Counted from the stretch's first letter, positions 1 through 8,426 are shown. The stretch is 22,043 nucleotides of DNA from an uncultured Clostridia bacterium (GCA_937919155.1 CALFPM010000060.1:1-22043); one strand, 5' to 3'. The notes: generated by a model not told the origin, from the letters alone. A program made the numbers and translations.

Positions 1-728
1 GAGAAGAAGGGAACATCAGCCTCACCTGCAACAGCCCTTGCAAGCAAGGTTTTACCTGTACCCGGAGGGCCTACAAGAAGCACACCCTTGGGAATTCTTG
101 CACCGAGAGAATCGAACTTTGAGGGATTCTTGATGAACTGAACAATTTCTTCAAGCTCCTCTTTTTCTTCATCGGCACCTGCAACATCAGCAAAGGTTGT
201 TTTTCTCTTTTCGTCCTTTGCCTGCTTGATTCTTGCCTTGCCGAAGCTGAGTGTGCGGTTATTTTCGTTGCTCATTGTCTGATTCATACGCCTGAACATA
301 ACAAAGGTGAGAATGCCCATTACGGCAAGCAGAAGCAGAGTGGGCACGATATTATAAAGCCACTGACCCGTTGACCCTGCAACATATTTTGCCTTTACGG
401 GTGCATCGGGATGCTGCCTGTTATATTCAATGACTCCGCTGTGAATATCCTCAATGAAAAGGTTTACGCTGGGCACGGAAAATGTTTTTTCCGTTTTATC
501 GCCCTCAACCTTATAAACAAGAGCACCGCTGCTCAGGTTAAGAGAATATTCAGTTACTTTGCCCTCATCAAAAAGGGCCACAATTTCATAATACTCCGTT
601 TTTTCCTGCTTCTGAGCGGTCATAAAATATGCAATGGCGCTGATAAGCATAACGGGAATCAGGATGTAAGCCAGAATTGAAGAAAGCCTTCTCTTCTGCT
701 TATTTGAATTGGTGTTTTTCGGATTCAA
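1..728 (-). CDS. ftsH: ATP-dependent zinc metalloprotease FtsH, N-terminal part (C-terminus cut by window edge)
   Basis: FtsH is a membrane-anchored AAA+ protease that extracts and degrades membrane and soluble proteins. Only about 242 residues are in the window. I translated them directly from the minus strand. Seen in order: a basic N-terminus, a first membrane helix (about residues 16-36), an extracytoplasmic domain of roughly 90 residues, a second helix (about 124-145), and the start of the AAA domain with a Walker A GPPGTGKT at about 220-227. Walker B, the second region of homology and the HExxH zinc site lie outside. No ATG is available. An in-frame TGA sits just upstream, followed by TTG (735-737) and a second TTG (726-728) behind AAGGAG at 741-746. 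I took the TTG at 728, 12 nt from the SD; the one at 737 is only 3 nt away. It is the last gene of the tilS-hpt-ftsH cluster, a classic Firmicutes order. The identity is secure; the start is not. Confidence 0.95.
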   Translation of the reverse strand, partial: MNPKNTNSNKQKRRLSSILAYILIPVMLISAIAYFMTAQKQEKTEYYEIVALFDEGKVTEYSLNLSSGALVYKVEGDKTEKTFSVPSVNLFIEDIHSGVIEYNRQHPDAPVKAKYVAGSTGQWLYNIVPTLLLLAVMGILTFVMFRRMNQTMSNENNRTLSFGKARIKQAKDEKRKTTFADVAGADEEKEELEEIVQFIKNPSKFDSLGARIPKGVLLVGPPGTGKTLLARAVAGEADVPFF

Positions 729-773
729 TTTAAACAATCACTCCTTAATCTATTTTCCCCAATGATATCGGTT

Positions 774-1316
774 TTATTTTTCGTATACGCTTCTTTTAAG
801 GACGCCGATATAAGGCAGATTCCTGTATTTTTCGTCATAATCAAGACCGTAACCCACAACAAATTCATCGGGCACTTCCGCGCCTGAATAATCCGCGAAA
901 ATATCGTCAACAACTCTGCGCTCAGGCTTGTCAAGAAGAGTGCAGATGCGGATGCTCTTTGGGTTTCTGCTGAGCAGAATCTTTTTTATGTAGCTGAGAG
1001 TTTTGCCCGAATCGAGAATATCTTCAACTATCAGAACATCCCAGCCCTCAAGGTTGATGTCAAGGTCTTTCACAATTTTAACCACACCCGATGACTCGGT
1101 TTTGTTGGCATAGCTTGAAACACACATAAAGTCAATTGCACAAGGCACGGTGATGGCACGCATAAGGTCTGCCATAAACACAACCGAACCTTTCAGCACG
1201 CTGACAAGAAGAAGATTTTTATCTTTGTAGTCCTCACTTATCTGTGCGCCCATACGATCAACAATATTTTTAAGTGTTTCTTCACTGTAATATACTTTTT
1301 CGATATCGTTTATCAT
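774..1316 (-). CDS. hpt: Hypoxanthine-guanine phosphoribosyltransferase
   Basis: A cytoplasmic purine-salvage enzyme that joins hypoxanthine or guanine to PRPP to give IMP or GMP. The 180-residue product has the normal family length. It shows the type I PRPP-binding signature VEDILDSGKT at 97-106 and the pyrophosphate-loop LKGS at 41-44. A C-terminal base-binding segment with VVGYGLDYDEKYRNLPYIG is also present. The open frame extends upstream to a TTG, but the ATG at 1316 is preferred because MINDIEKVYYS matches the usual HPRT N-terminus and an AGGA lies 9 nt upstream. The gene starts 16 nt after the tilS stop and ends about 37 nt before ftsH. The tilS-hpt-ftsH order is conserved in Firmicutes. 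No internal promoter is evident, so expression probably follows the upstream operon. Confidence 0.96.
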   Translation of the reverse strand: MINDIEKVYYSEETLKNIVDRMGAQISEDYKDKNLLLVSVLKGSVVFMADLMRAITVPCAIDFMCVSSYANKTESSGVVKIVKDLDINLEGWDVLIVEDILDSGKTLSYIKKILLSRNPKSIRICTLLDKPERRVVDDIFADYSGAEVPDEFVVGYGLDYDEKYRNLPYIGVLKRSVYEK

Positions 1317-1332
1317 TTTTCCACATCCTGTA

Positions 1333-2661
1333 TTATCTTTCAATTTTTATCCGAAGCACTTTTTTGGTGTCTTTATCTGCTTTTGTACGCAGGGCAATTC
1401 CTGCTCCCTCGGCAAGAATCACACCGTCTTCGTCAGCAAACACCGCAACCGAATTTCGTTTTTCGGGCGGGATTGCAAGCTCATTGAAGAGTTTTTTGAG
1501 GGTTTTTGTGCATTTTCTTGAAGCAAGGGTGATTGAATCGCCGTCCGCACGGCTTCTCACAACTACCCTGCCGTGTATTTTATCATAATCAAGATAATAT
1601 TCCAATACCTGATTTGAAATGTTTTGTAAATTATTTATTTCGTCTGTGTTAACAATTTCTGCAGTGATTTTTGCGCCTCCGAAGCAAAGAGATTCGCAAA
1701 GCTCCGCGGCATCGGGAGCTTCACATTCAACGGGAAAATCAAGCACACCTTTGCGCACTCTTACGGTAACTCCGCCGTTAATCTGCAATGAGCCTCCGCA
1801 ATCAAGCAGATTGCCGATTTTCTCAACAAATTTATATTCGGGAGTAACTCCTGCACCGTTTTCGGCAATTTTAATCAGGGCGCGTCTTTTCAGAGCCTGA
1901 GGCAATTCCGCAAGAATCCGGGCGGAATATCCGCCGCCGCACCTTGCCTTTTCAACCGCTTCATCCGCAAGGGATGAAAGATAAGCTTCATCCTCATTGA
2001 GAGCGGAAATGCATCTTTCCGCGCTTGACTCAAAGGAAGGGTTGATTTGCCTGAATTCGGACACTATGTTGTGCCTGATTCTGTTGCGTGAATATGCGAC
2101 ATCCGCGTTGGTGGCATCCGTCACATAATCAACACCGTTGTTCCTGCAATACTCAAGAATTTCTTCCTTTGTGCAGCCGATAACGGGACGGATGATGTTT
2201 TCCCTGATGGGAGGAATTGAGCAAAGTCCGCGCAATGCACTGCCTCTTGCGAAATTGAACAGAAAGGTTTCTGCCCTGTCGCTCAGGTTGTGGGCGGTTG
2301 CGATAATAATATCGTTTCCGATTGAATTGAAGAATTCATAGCGCACATTTCTGCCGCATTCCTCAAGACCGATCCCCTGCTCCGCCGCAAGAGCTTTCAC
2401 ATCGGCACGCTTCACATAAAGCTTAACTCCCGTTTCCGCGCATTTTTCGCAGACGAATTTTTCGTCCGCATCCGCGCTTTCGCCGCGCAGGCAATGATTG
2501 ACATGAGCCGCACAAAGAGTGAAACCCAGCTCATCCTTAAGCTTATTCAGCACGCTGAGCATTGCCATTGAATCACTGCCGCCCGAAACAGCCGCAACAA
2601 CTGTTGCACCCTCGGGAATCATATTGTATTTCTCAATTGTTGATTTAACCTTATCAATCAT
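1333..2661 (-). CDS. tilS: tRNA(Ile)-lysidine synthase
   Basis: TilS uses ATP and lysine to convert C34 of the CAU-anticodon tRNA-Ile to lysidine, switching its codon reading from AUG to AUA and its charging from Met to Ile; it is essential. The 442-residue product carries the PP-loop ATPase motif SGGSDS at 26-31 near the N-terminus. The HVNHCLRGES segment and a second TAHNLSDRAETFLFNFARG stretch are typical of the family. The last 80 or so residues form the TilS C-terminal domain (R.RADGD, KTLKKLFNELAIPPEKR). The frame is open 30 codons further upstream, inside dnaB. I chose the ATG at 2661 because the PP-loop then sits at its usual place and GGAG lies 10 nt upstream. The start overlaps the dnaB stop by 8 nt (ATGATTGA), which suggests translational coupling. 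Confidence 0.96.
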   Translation of the reverse strand: MIDKVKSTIEKYNMIPEGATVVAAVSGGSDSMAMLSVLNKLKDELGFTLCAAHVNHCLRGESADADEKFVCEKCAETGVKLYVKRADVKALAAEQGIGLEECGRNVRYEFFNSIGNDIIIATAHNLSDRAETFLFNFARGSALRGLCSIPPIRENIIRPVIGCTKEEILEYCRNNGVDYVTDATNADVAYSRNRIRHNIVSEFRQINPSFESSAERCISALNEDEAYLSSLADEAVEKARCGGGYSARILAELPQALKRRALIKIAENGAGVTPEYKFVEKIGNLLDCGGSLQINGGVTVRVRKGVLDFPVECEAPDAAELCESLCFGGAKITAEIVNTDEINNLQNISNQVLEYYLDYDKIHGRVVVRSRADGDSITLASRKCTKTLKKLFNELAIPPEKRNSVAVFADEDGVILAEGAGIALRTKADKDTKKVLRIKIER

Positions 2662-4036
2662 CAAGATTCTTCTCCAGCTGAATAAACAGAGTGTGTTCGC
2701 CGTCCCAGGCAAACTGAACCGTGCCCGTTTCACCGTGACGGTTTTTGGCAACGATTACCTCTGCAATATTGACATCCTGACGGGGTGCCTCCTGATCATC
2801 GTTATCGTCTTTTTCGCCGTTATAATAGTCGGGGCGGTAAAGCATAAGAACGATATCCGCATCCTGCTCGATTGAACCCGATTCACGAAGGTCAGCAAGC
2901 TGGGGTCTGTGGGATTTGCCTCTGCCTTCCGTGCCTCTGGAAAGCTGAGCGCAGCAGACGATGGGGATATTGAGGTCCTTTGCCATCATCTTCAGGTTTC
3001 TTGTGATTTCACTGACTTCCTGAACACGGTTTTCGGTGCGTGAACTTCCCTTGATAAGACCGAGGTAGTCAATGATAACACATTCAACGCCGCCCAGACG
3101 TCTTGTTTTTGCCTTCATTTCGGGCACGGTGATTGTGGAGGTATCGTCAAAATAAAGCTCACAGTCATTGAGTGCGCTGGTTGCCATACCCAATCTTACC
3201 CACTCATCCTGTGAAATATTGCCGTTTCTCATCTTGTGGCTGGAAACTCTTGCTTCGGTGCCGAGAACACGCATCGCAAGCTGTTCCTTTGTCATTTCAA
3301 GAGAGAAGAACAGCACCTTACGCTTGCCGAGAGCCGCAACATTGCGGGCAAGGTTCAGCGCAAAACTTGTTTTACCCATCGCAGGGCGGGCGCCGACAAG
3401 AATGAAGTCCGACTTGTTGAGACCTGTCAGAATCTTGTCAAGGTCGCTGTAGCCCGTTGTGTAACCTTTATAAAGGTCTTTATCCTCACCCGTAATTTTC
3501 TTAAGGGTGTCATAAACATTGTTGACAATGATATCCTTGAGCTTTGAGGGTGCATTTGAAGTCTTGCCCTGACGGATGTTATAAATCTTCTGCTCTGCAT
3601 TATCGAGCAGGGCATCCGCAGTTTCCTCCTGAGCAACGGCACTTTCAATGGTTTCGCTTGAAATGCCGATAAGAGTTCGCATATAGAACTTTTCGCGCAC
3701 AATCTTTGCATACATCTCAATGTTTGCAGTTGAGGGCACCATCTGCGCAAGCTCAAAAAGATAATTTCTGCCCGAGCTGTTATCATAAACACCCTGCTGA
3801 ACAAGAAGGTCAAGCACAACAAGGGGGTCAATGGTTCTGCCCGTGCTGTCAAGGGTTATCATTGCCGAAAAGATTGCCGAATGCTGAGGAAGATAGAACG
3901 ACTCGGGGTTTATGTAAACCGCCGCCTGAGAAAGGCAGGAAGGGTCAACAAGAATGCTGCCCAACACAGCCTGCTCCGCCTCGGCACTGAACGGCATCTG
4001 AATATTGTCAAGTGTAAACATTCCGTTATCTGCCAT
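2654..4036 (-). CDS. dnaB: Replicative DNA helicase DnaB (DnaC of Bacillus nomenclature)
   Basis: The hexameric 5'-3' helicase that unwinds the replication fork and recruits primase. The 460-residue protein has the usual length. An N-terminal primase-interacting domain covers about residues 15-120. A linker leads to the RecA-like ATPase domain, with Walker A GARPAMGKTS at 215-224, Walker B VIIDYLGLI at 320-328, and DLRESGSIEQDAD at 382-394. No intein interrupts the Walker A region. The start ATG has GGAG 7 nt upstream. It follows rplI by 46 nt, and the rplI-dnaB pairing is standard in Firmicutes. The short hyphenated repeat in that spacer lacks a U-tract, so I expect read-through. The last codons contain the start of tilS. 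Confidence 0.97.
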   Translation of the reverse strand: MADNGMFTLDNIQMPFSAEAEQAVLGSILVDPSCLSQAAVYINPESFYLPQHSAIFSAMITLDSTGRTIDPLVVLDLLVQQGVYDNSSGRNYLFELAQMVPSTANIEMYAKIVREKFYMRTLIGISSETIESAVAQEETADALLDNAEQKIYNIRQGKTSNAPSKLKDIIVNNVYDTLKKITGEDKDLYKGYTTGYSDLDKILTGLNKSDFILVGARPAMGKTSFALNLARNVAALGKRKVLFFSLEMTKEQLAMRVLGTEARVSSHKMRNGNISQDEWVRLGMATSALNDCELYFDDTSTITVPEMKAKTRRLGGVECVIIDYLGLIKGSSRTENRVQEVSEITRNLKMMAKDLNIPIVCCAQLSRGTEGRGKSHRPQLADLRESGSIEQDADIVLMLYRPDYYNGEKDDNDDQEAPRQDVNIAEVIVAKNRHGETGTVQFAWDGEHTLFIQLEKNLDD

Positions 4037-4082
4037 TTTTATTCTCCGTTCGGATATAGTGGCGGGAGTGATCCCGATAAGC

Positions 4083-4523
4083 TTATTCCTGCACGCTTAC
4101 ATACATTGAGGCTGAAATGCCGTTATAAAGCTTTACCTCAACGGGGTATGTGCCGAATGCTTTGATATCCTCAACAACAACCTTGCGCTTGTCAAGGGTG
4201 ATGCCGAATTCCTTTGCGATAAGACCTGCAACATCCTTTGATGTTACCGAGCCGAAGAGTTTGCCGCCTGCACCGCCTTTTGCGGTGAGTTTAACGGTTT
4301 TGCCCTCAATCTTTGCGGCATTTGCCTTTGCATTGGCAATCTCCGTATCAATACGGTGCTTTTCAGCAGCCTCTCTGTTTTTAAGCTCGCTCATTGCCTG
4401 AGCATTTGCTTCCATTGCAAGCTTTCTGGGGAAAAGGAAGTTTCTTGCGTAGCCGTCCGATGTGTTGACAAGCTCGCCCTTTTTGCCCAGCCCTTTAACA
4501 TCCTGAATAAGTACAACTTTCAT
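4083..4523 (-). CDS. rplI: 50S ribosomal protein L9
   Basis: L9 binds domain V of 23S rRNA near the L1 stalk and helps maintain reading frame and inter-ribosome spacing on polysomes. The 146-residue protein has both expected lobes. The N-terminal rRNA-binding domain reads MKVVLIQDVKGLGKKGE, followed by NTSDGYARNFLFPRKLA. A long charged connecting helix covers about residues 42-75. The C-terminal domain has GKLFGSVTSKDVA and ends KLYNGISASMYVSV. The SD AAGGAG lies 8 nt upstream of ATG and is built from the last codons and stop of gdpP, only 4 nt away, so translation of the two is probably coupled. gdpP-rplI-dnaB is the same order as Bacillus yybT-rplI-dnaC. Confidence 0.98.
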   Translation of the reverse strand: MKVVLIQDVKGLGKKGELVNTSDGYARNFLFPRKLAMEANAQAMSELKNREAAEKHRIDTEIANAKANAAKIEGKTVKLTAKGGAGGKLFGSVTSKDVAGLIAKEFGITLDKRKVVVEDIKAFGTYPVEVKLYNGISASMYVSVQE

Positions 4524-4527
4524 CTTT

Positions 4528-6489
4528 TTATCTCCTTAAAATATTATCTATTGTGTTTTGCAGGGTCTCTTTTGCGCTTTGCACCGTTGTGCCTTTCAGC
4601 TGACACGCCGCCATGGTCTGATGACCGCCGCCGCCGAGAGCCTCCATAATTACCTGAACATTGATTTCGCCGAGGCTTCTTGCGGAAATATTGACGCAAT
4701 CGCCGTTTTCAAAAATAACAAACGATGCCTTTATTCCGCTGACCTTCAGCAATTCATCTGCCGCCTGAGCCGCAATAATTCTCACATCGGGTGATTCAAA
4801 ATTCACCGTTGAAACCGCGCAGCTCTTGTAATTTTCCGCCGCAGAAATAACCTTTGTCCTCAGCTTGTTCACCTCAAGTGAATTGGCAAAAAGCTTTTTG
4901 ACGCTTATCATATCGGCTTTCTTTTCCTTAAGGTAAGCCGCCGCCTCAAAGGTACGCACGCCCGTGCCCATCACAAAATCCTTTGTGTCAAGCATAATGC
5001 CTGCAAGGAGTGCTTCCGCAACATATTTTTCAATTTTCATGTCGGGATTGATGTACTGCAAAAGCTCCGTCACCATTTCGCAAGCCGATGATGCATTGGG
5101 GTCGTGATGAAAAACAACTGCATTTTCAATCTCTGATTTTGTTCTTCTGTGGTGGTCGATAACAACCGTTGTTTCAGCCTTTTCAAGCACTGCGGGGAAT
5201 TCAACAAAGGTTGAAATATGAGTATCCGCCACAACGAGCAAGCTCTTTTTATCCATAAGCTCAAGAGCCTTATCCTGCCCGATTATGAGTCCGCCCTTGT
5301 TCTGTTCATCGAGTCTTTCGATAAGCGTTGATGCAAGGGTCTTTTTCCTGTCCGTTGCTATGTAAGCAGGAATTCCCAGGCTTTCCGCCGCGCAGGCAAT
5401 GCCCACGGCGGCACCAACGGCATCAAGGTCCGTGTAAGAATGACCCATAACAATGACATTGCTGCTCGACTTGATGATTTCGGCAAGCGCAGAGCCCACA
5501 ATTCTTGTGCGCACCTTGTTTTTCTTTTCCGCGCTTTTGGACACACCGCCGATATAATCGTAGCCGTCTTTATTTTTGATTGCAACCTGGTCGCCGCCTC
5601 TGCCCAGTGCCATTTCAAGAGCTTTTCTTGCTCCCTTTTCGCAGGCGCGGATATTATCTCCGCCCGAAACACCGATTGAAAGAGTTGCTCCGACCTTTGT
5701 TTCTTTGTATTCGTAATTTCTGACAGTTTCAAGCACGGAGAATCTTTCCTCCGTCATACGGCTGAAATTCTGCTGCTCCGTGACAATCAGATATCGGTCA
5801 TCGCTGACCTTCTTCATCACGCTGTTATATGACTCTGCCCAATTATCAAGCTCACCCTCAATGCGGCTGCGGATTTCCGCAAGCTCGCTTTCCCTGAAGT
5901 CGCTTCTTGAATCGTCAAGATTATCCGTTTCAATCAGAACGGCATAGGGACGGGAATTGATATATTCAATTTCCGCCTTTTTGAGGCTTGTGTTATCAAG
6001 ATAATAAACGGCATTAAAACGCTTGCCCGATGACCTGTAGGAAACGGAATAAAGAGTGTAATATCTGCCGTCAACGCTCACGCAGTTACCGTCACGGTTA
6101 ACAATTGAATCAATACTCATACCGTTTGTGTAAGAGGTTATATTATCCGTTGAGGTGATTTCTCCCCTTGCAATTTCGTTCAGGAACTTTTCACTGCACC
6201 ATGAGATCACACCAACCTCATCGCAAACGGCAACAGGAAACGGCGCGGATGACAGCACCTTCTGGTCTGTATAATCAAGTTTTTTTGATGTTTTAATCAG
6301 GAATTTTTTGTATCTGCTTTTTGCCGAGAGCGACCTGTAAAGCGCAATGACAATCACAAGAGCAAAGGCAAGGCACTCCGCAGCGGCAAGACGCTTTTCG
6401 ATGAAAAAGGTCATGGCAATAAAGACCGCCGCAATGCCCGCGGTCAGAAATATGAGCAGACTGTCATACCGAAAACCCTTGAATTTCAT
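4528..6489 (-). CDS. gdpP: Cyclic-di-AMP phosphodiesterase GdpP (DHH/DHHA1)
   Basis: GdpP is a membrane-anchored enzyme that hydrolyses the second messenger c-di-AMP to pApA, affecting potassium and osmolyte balance, wall stress and beta-lactam tolerance. The 653-residue product matches the family in size and order. Two membrane helices fall at about 10-29 and 36-54, then a PAS-like domain at about 75-165. A degenerate GGDEF-like domain follows at about 180-310, with ATLSIGVSGG where an active cyclase would carry GGDEF. The DHH domain has GHSYTDLDA (349-357), ADTH (421-424), DHHRR (445-449) and D501 in GIMLDTKDF, and the DHHA1 domain has GGGGHQTMAA (619-628). All metal ligands I would expect are present, so the enzyme should be active. 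The ATG directly follows the rnjA stop (TAAATG), with GGAGG at the end of rnjA. Confidence 0.94.
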   Translation of the reverse strand: MKFKGFRYDSLLIFLTAGIAAVFIAMTFFIEKRLAAAECLAFALVIVIALYRSLSAKSRYKKFLIKTSKKLDYTDQKVLSSAPFPVAVCDEVGVISWCSEKFLNEIARGEITSTDNITSYTNGMSIDSIVNRDGNCVSVDGRYYTLYSVSYRSSGKRFNAVYYLDNTSLKKAEIEYINSRPYAVLIETDNLDDSRSDFRESELAEIRSRIEGELDNWAESYNSVMKKVSDDRYLIVTEQQNFSRMTEERFSVLETVRNYEYKETKVGATLSIGVSGGDNIRACEKGARKALEMALGRGGDQVAIKNKDGYDYIGGVSKSAEKKNKVRTRIVGSALAEIIKSSSNVIVMGHSYTDLDAVGAAVGIACAAESLGIPAYIATDRKKTLASTLIERLDEQNKGGLIIGQDKALELMDKKSLLVVADTHISTFVEFPAVLEKAETTVVIDHHRRTKSEIENAVVFHHDPNASSACEMVTELLQYINPDMKIEKYVAEALLAGIMLDTKDFVMGTGVRTFEAAAYLKEKKADMISVKKLFANSLEVNKLRTKVISAAENYKSCAVSTVNFESPDVRIIAAQAADELLKVSGIKASFVIFENGDCVNISARSLGEINVQVIMEALGGGGHQTMAACQLKGTTVQSAKETLQNTIDNILRR

Positions 6490-8307
6490 TTAAACCTCCA
6501 TAATAATGGGAAGAATCATGGGGCTTCTCTTCGTCTGTTCATAAACGAAATGAGAAACCGCATCCCTGAGCTTGCCCTTGATTGCGTTTATGTCGCTGAT
6601 GTTGCTGTAATAGCAATTTTCAAGCGATCTTTCCGCAATTTTTCTTGCCTGAGCAATAAGCTCCTCATTCTCCTTAACATAAACAAAACCTCTCGAAATA
6701 ACCTCGGGACCTGCAATAAGCTGACCTGTTTCGTAGTCCAGCGAAGCGGTTACGACAATGATACCGTCCTGACCCAGATGCTTTCTGTCCCTGAGAACAA
6801 CACTTCCCACATCGCCAACGCCCGAGCCGTCAACAAAGACTCTGCCTGCAGGCACGGGAGCCGCGCTCTTGATTGACTGGCTTGTCATTTCGGCAACATA
6901 GCCGTTATCGGCAATGAAGATATTCTCCGTGCCGATGCCCATGCCCTCTGCAAGCATTGCGTGCTTGCGCAGATGCTTCTGCTCGCCGTGAACGGGAATG
7001 AAATATTTCGGCTTCACAAGACCCATAATGAGTTTGAGCTCTTCCTGACATGCATGACCCGAAACATGAACATCATACATCTTTTCGTAAATAACCTGAG
7101 CGCCAAGCTTGAGAAGCTCATTGACAACCTTGCCCACTGTTTTTTCGTTGCCCGGAATGGGAGTTGCTGAAATGATAACATAATCGTTGGGGCGGATTTC
7201 AACCTTTCTGTGGTCTGAAAACGCCATTCTTGAGAGAGCCGACATAGGCTCACCCTGACTGCCCGTTGTGATGACAACGATATCCTCCGCAGGATATTTA
7301 TTGATTAAATCCGCATTTATCATAACATTTTCGGGAATGTTGAGGTAGCCGAGCTGTGCACTGATATTGACAACATTCTCAAGGCTTCTGCCGATGATGG
7401 CAACCTTTCTGCCCAACGAATGAGCAACGTTGATAATCTGCTGAACTCTGTGGATATTCGATGCAAAGGTTGCAACGATGATTCTGTTTTTGCCCGCCTT
7501 GCGGAAAAGCACATCAAATGATTCGCCCACCTTGCGCTCGCTTTCCGTGTAGCCCGCTCTTTCAGCGTTGGTTGAATCGGAAAGCAGACAAAGCACGCCT
7601 TCGTCACCAAGCTGAGCAAAACGGGAAAGGTCAATCATTCCGCCGTCAATGGGAGTGCTGTCAATCTTGAAGTCGCCCGTCTGAATAACCGTTCCGCATT
7701 CGCACTTGATTGCAAGGGCAATGGCATCGGGAATGGAGTGGTTGACATGGATTGCCTCAACATCAAAGCCGCCAAGCTTCACAACATCGCCCGGTGCAAT
7801 TTCATTGAGCTTCACGCTGCTGAGCAGACCGTGCTCCTTAAGCTTGCCCTGAATGAGACCGATTGTGAGCTTTGTGCCGTAAACGGGAATATTCACCGTC
7901 TTGAGCAGATAAGCAAGACCGCCGATGTGGTCCTCGTGGCCGTGGGTAATAACGATACCCTTTATCTTATCCGCATTTTTTTCAACATAGGAAAAATCGG
8001 GAATAACCAGGTCTACGCCCAGCATTTCGGGGTCAGGGAATGCAAGACCGCAATCCACGAGAAACATATCATCCTTGTACTCATAGAGGGTCATATTCTT
8101 GCCGACCTCGTTAAGACCGCCGAGAAACGCGATTCTTACGGGTGTTTCGTTGACGGCAGGTACTTTTCTGTATTTCTTGGCAGAGCCGTTTCTGTTCTTA
8201 TAGAAATTCCTCTTGTAAGGCTTCTTTGCTTTCTGCTGAGTTTTATTGTTATCTTTTTTAGCGTTATTTTCTTTGGGTTGATTGTTTTTGGTAGTCTTTT
8301 TCTGCAT
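6490..8307 (-). CDS. rnjA: Ribonuclease J (metallo-beta-lactamase/beta-CASP)
   Basis: RNase J is a 5'-3' exonuclease and endonuclease central to mRNA decay and rRNA maturation in Gram-positive bacteria. The 605-residue product begins with an unusual tail. Residues 1-48 hold 15 Lys, 3 Arg, 9 Asn and 4 Gln, with only two acidic residues. The catalytic core starts at about residue 56 (PVRIAFLGGLNEVGKN). The metallo-beta-lactamase motif THGHEDH supplies H122, H124, D126 and H127. Further signatures are HSIPDA, TGDFKID, LLSDSTNAER, the beta-CASP part with TTGSQGEP, and VSGHACQEEL. The last 50 or so residues form the dimerisation/C-terminal domain. The ATG has AAGGAG 5-6 nt upstream. It is the first gene of the minus-strand operon. 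I use rnjA because there is one copy here; a second paralogue elsewhere cannot be excluded. Confidence 0.95.
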   Translation of the reverse strand: MQKKTTKNNQPKENNAKKDNNKTQQKAKKPYKRNFYKNRNGSAKKYRKVPAVNETPVRIAFLGGLNEVGKNMTLYEYKDDMFLVDCGLAFPDPEMLGVDLVIPDFSYVEKNADKIKGIVITHGHEDHIGGLAYLLKTVNIPVYGTKLTIGLIQGKLKEHGLLSSVKLNEIAPGDVVKLGGFDVEAIHVNHSIPDAIALAIKCECGTVIQTGDFKIDSTPIDGGMIDLSRFAQLGDEGVLCLLSDSTNAERAGYTESERKVGESFDVLFRKAGKNRIIVATFASNIHRVQQIINVAHSLGRKVAIIGRSLENVVNISAQLGYLNIPENVMINADLINKYPAEDIVVITTGSQGEPMSALSRMAFSDHRKVEIRPNDYVIISATPIPGNEKTVGKVVNELLKLGAQVIYEKMYDVHVSGHACQEELKLIMGLVKPKYFIPVHGEQKHLRKHAMLAEGMGIGTENIFIADNGYVAEMTSQSIKSAAPVPAGRVFVDGSGVGDVGSVVLRDRKHLGQDGIIVVTASLDYETGQLIAGPEVISRGFVYVKENEELIAQARKIAERSLENCYYSNISDINAIKGKLRDAVSHFVYEQTKRSPMILPIIMEV

Positions 8308-8374
8308 AAAATCTCCTTTTCTTAAAAAATGGTTTATTTAAAATCGTAATTCGGTTCGTGTAGATTATGTTCAC

Positions 8375-8392
8375 GGGGCACGCTCCTGCCCC
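8375..8392 (-). promoter_or_regulatory. GC-rich hairpin at the predicted 5' end of the rnjA transcript
   Basis: On the minus strand GGGGCA-GGAGCG-TGCCCC forms a perfect 6-bp stem with a 6-nt loop. It stands out as the only GC-rich block in an AT-rich leader. With the promoter at 8398-8426, transcription should start around 8391-8392, so the hairpin would occupy the very 5' end of the message. It is not a terminator, since no U-run follows. A role in blocking 5' exonuclease entry is inference. Confidence 0.55.
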
Positions 8393-8397
8393 ATAAT

Positions 8398-8426
8398 ATA
8401 TTATAATTTTTATTTAAATAAGTCAA
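8398..8426 (-). promoter_or_regulatory. Sigma-A promoter of the rnjA-gdpP-rplI-dnaB-tilS-hpt-ftsH operon
   Basis: On the minus strand a -35 TTGACT (8421-8426) is followed after 17 nt by a -10 TAATAT (8398-8403). An overlapping TATAAT sits at 15-nt spacing (8400-8405). The leader to the rnjA ATG is about 85 nt. No clear terminator separates it from the upstream gene ending at 8456, so some read-through from that gene is possible. Confidence 0.75.

Noticed and set aside
4063..4076. Small hairpin CGGGA-GTGA-TCCCG in the rplI-dnaB spacer
   Set aside because: The stem is only 5 bp and no U-run follows on the transcribed strand, so it is not a convincing terminator.
7738..8325. 195-codon open frame on the plus strand
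   Set aside because: It lies wholly antisense to rnjA, has no SD and no recognisable fold, and the opposite frame is a clear RNase J.
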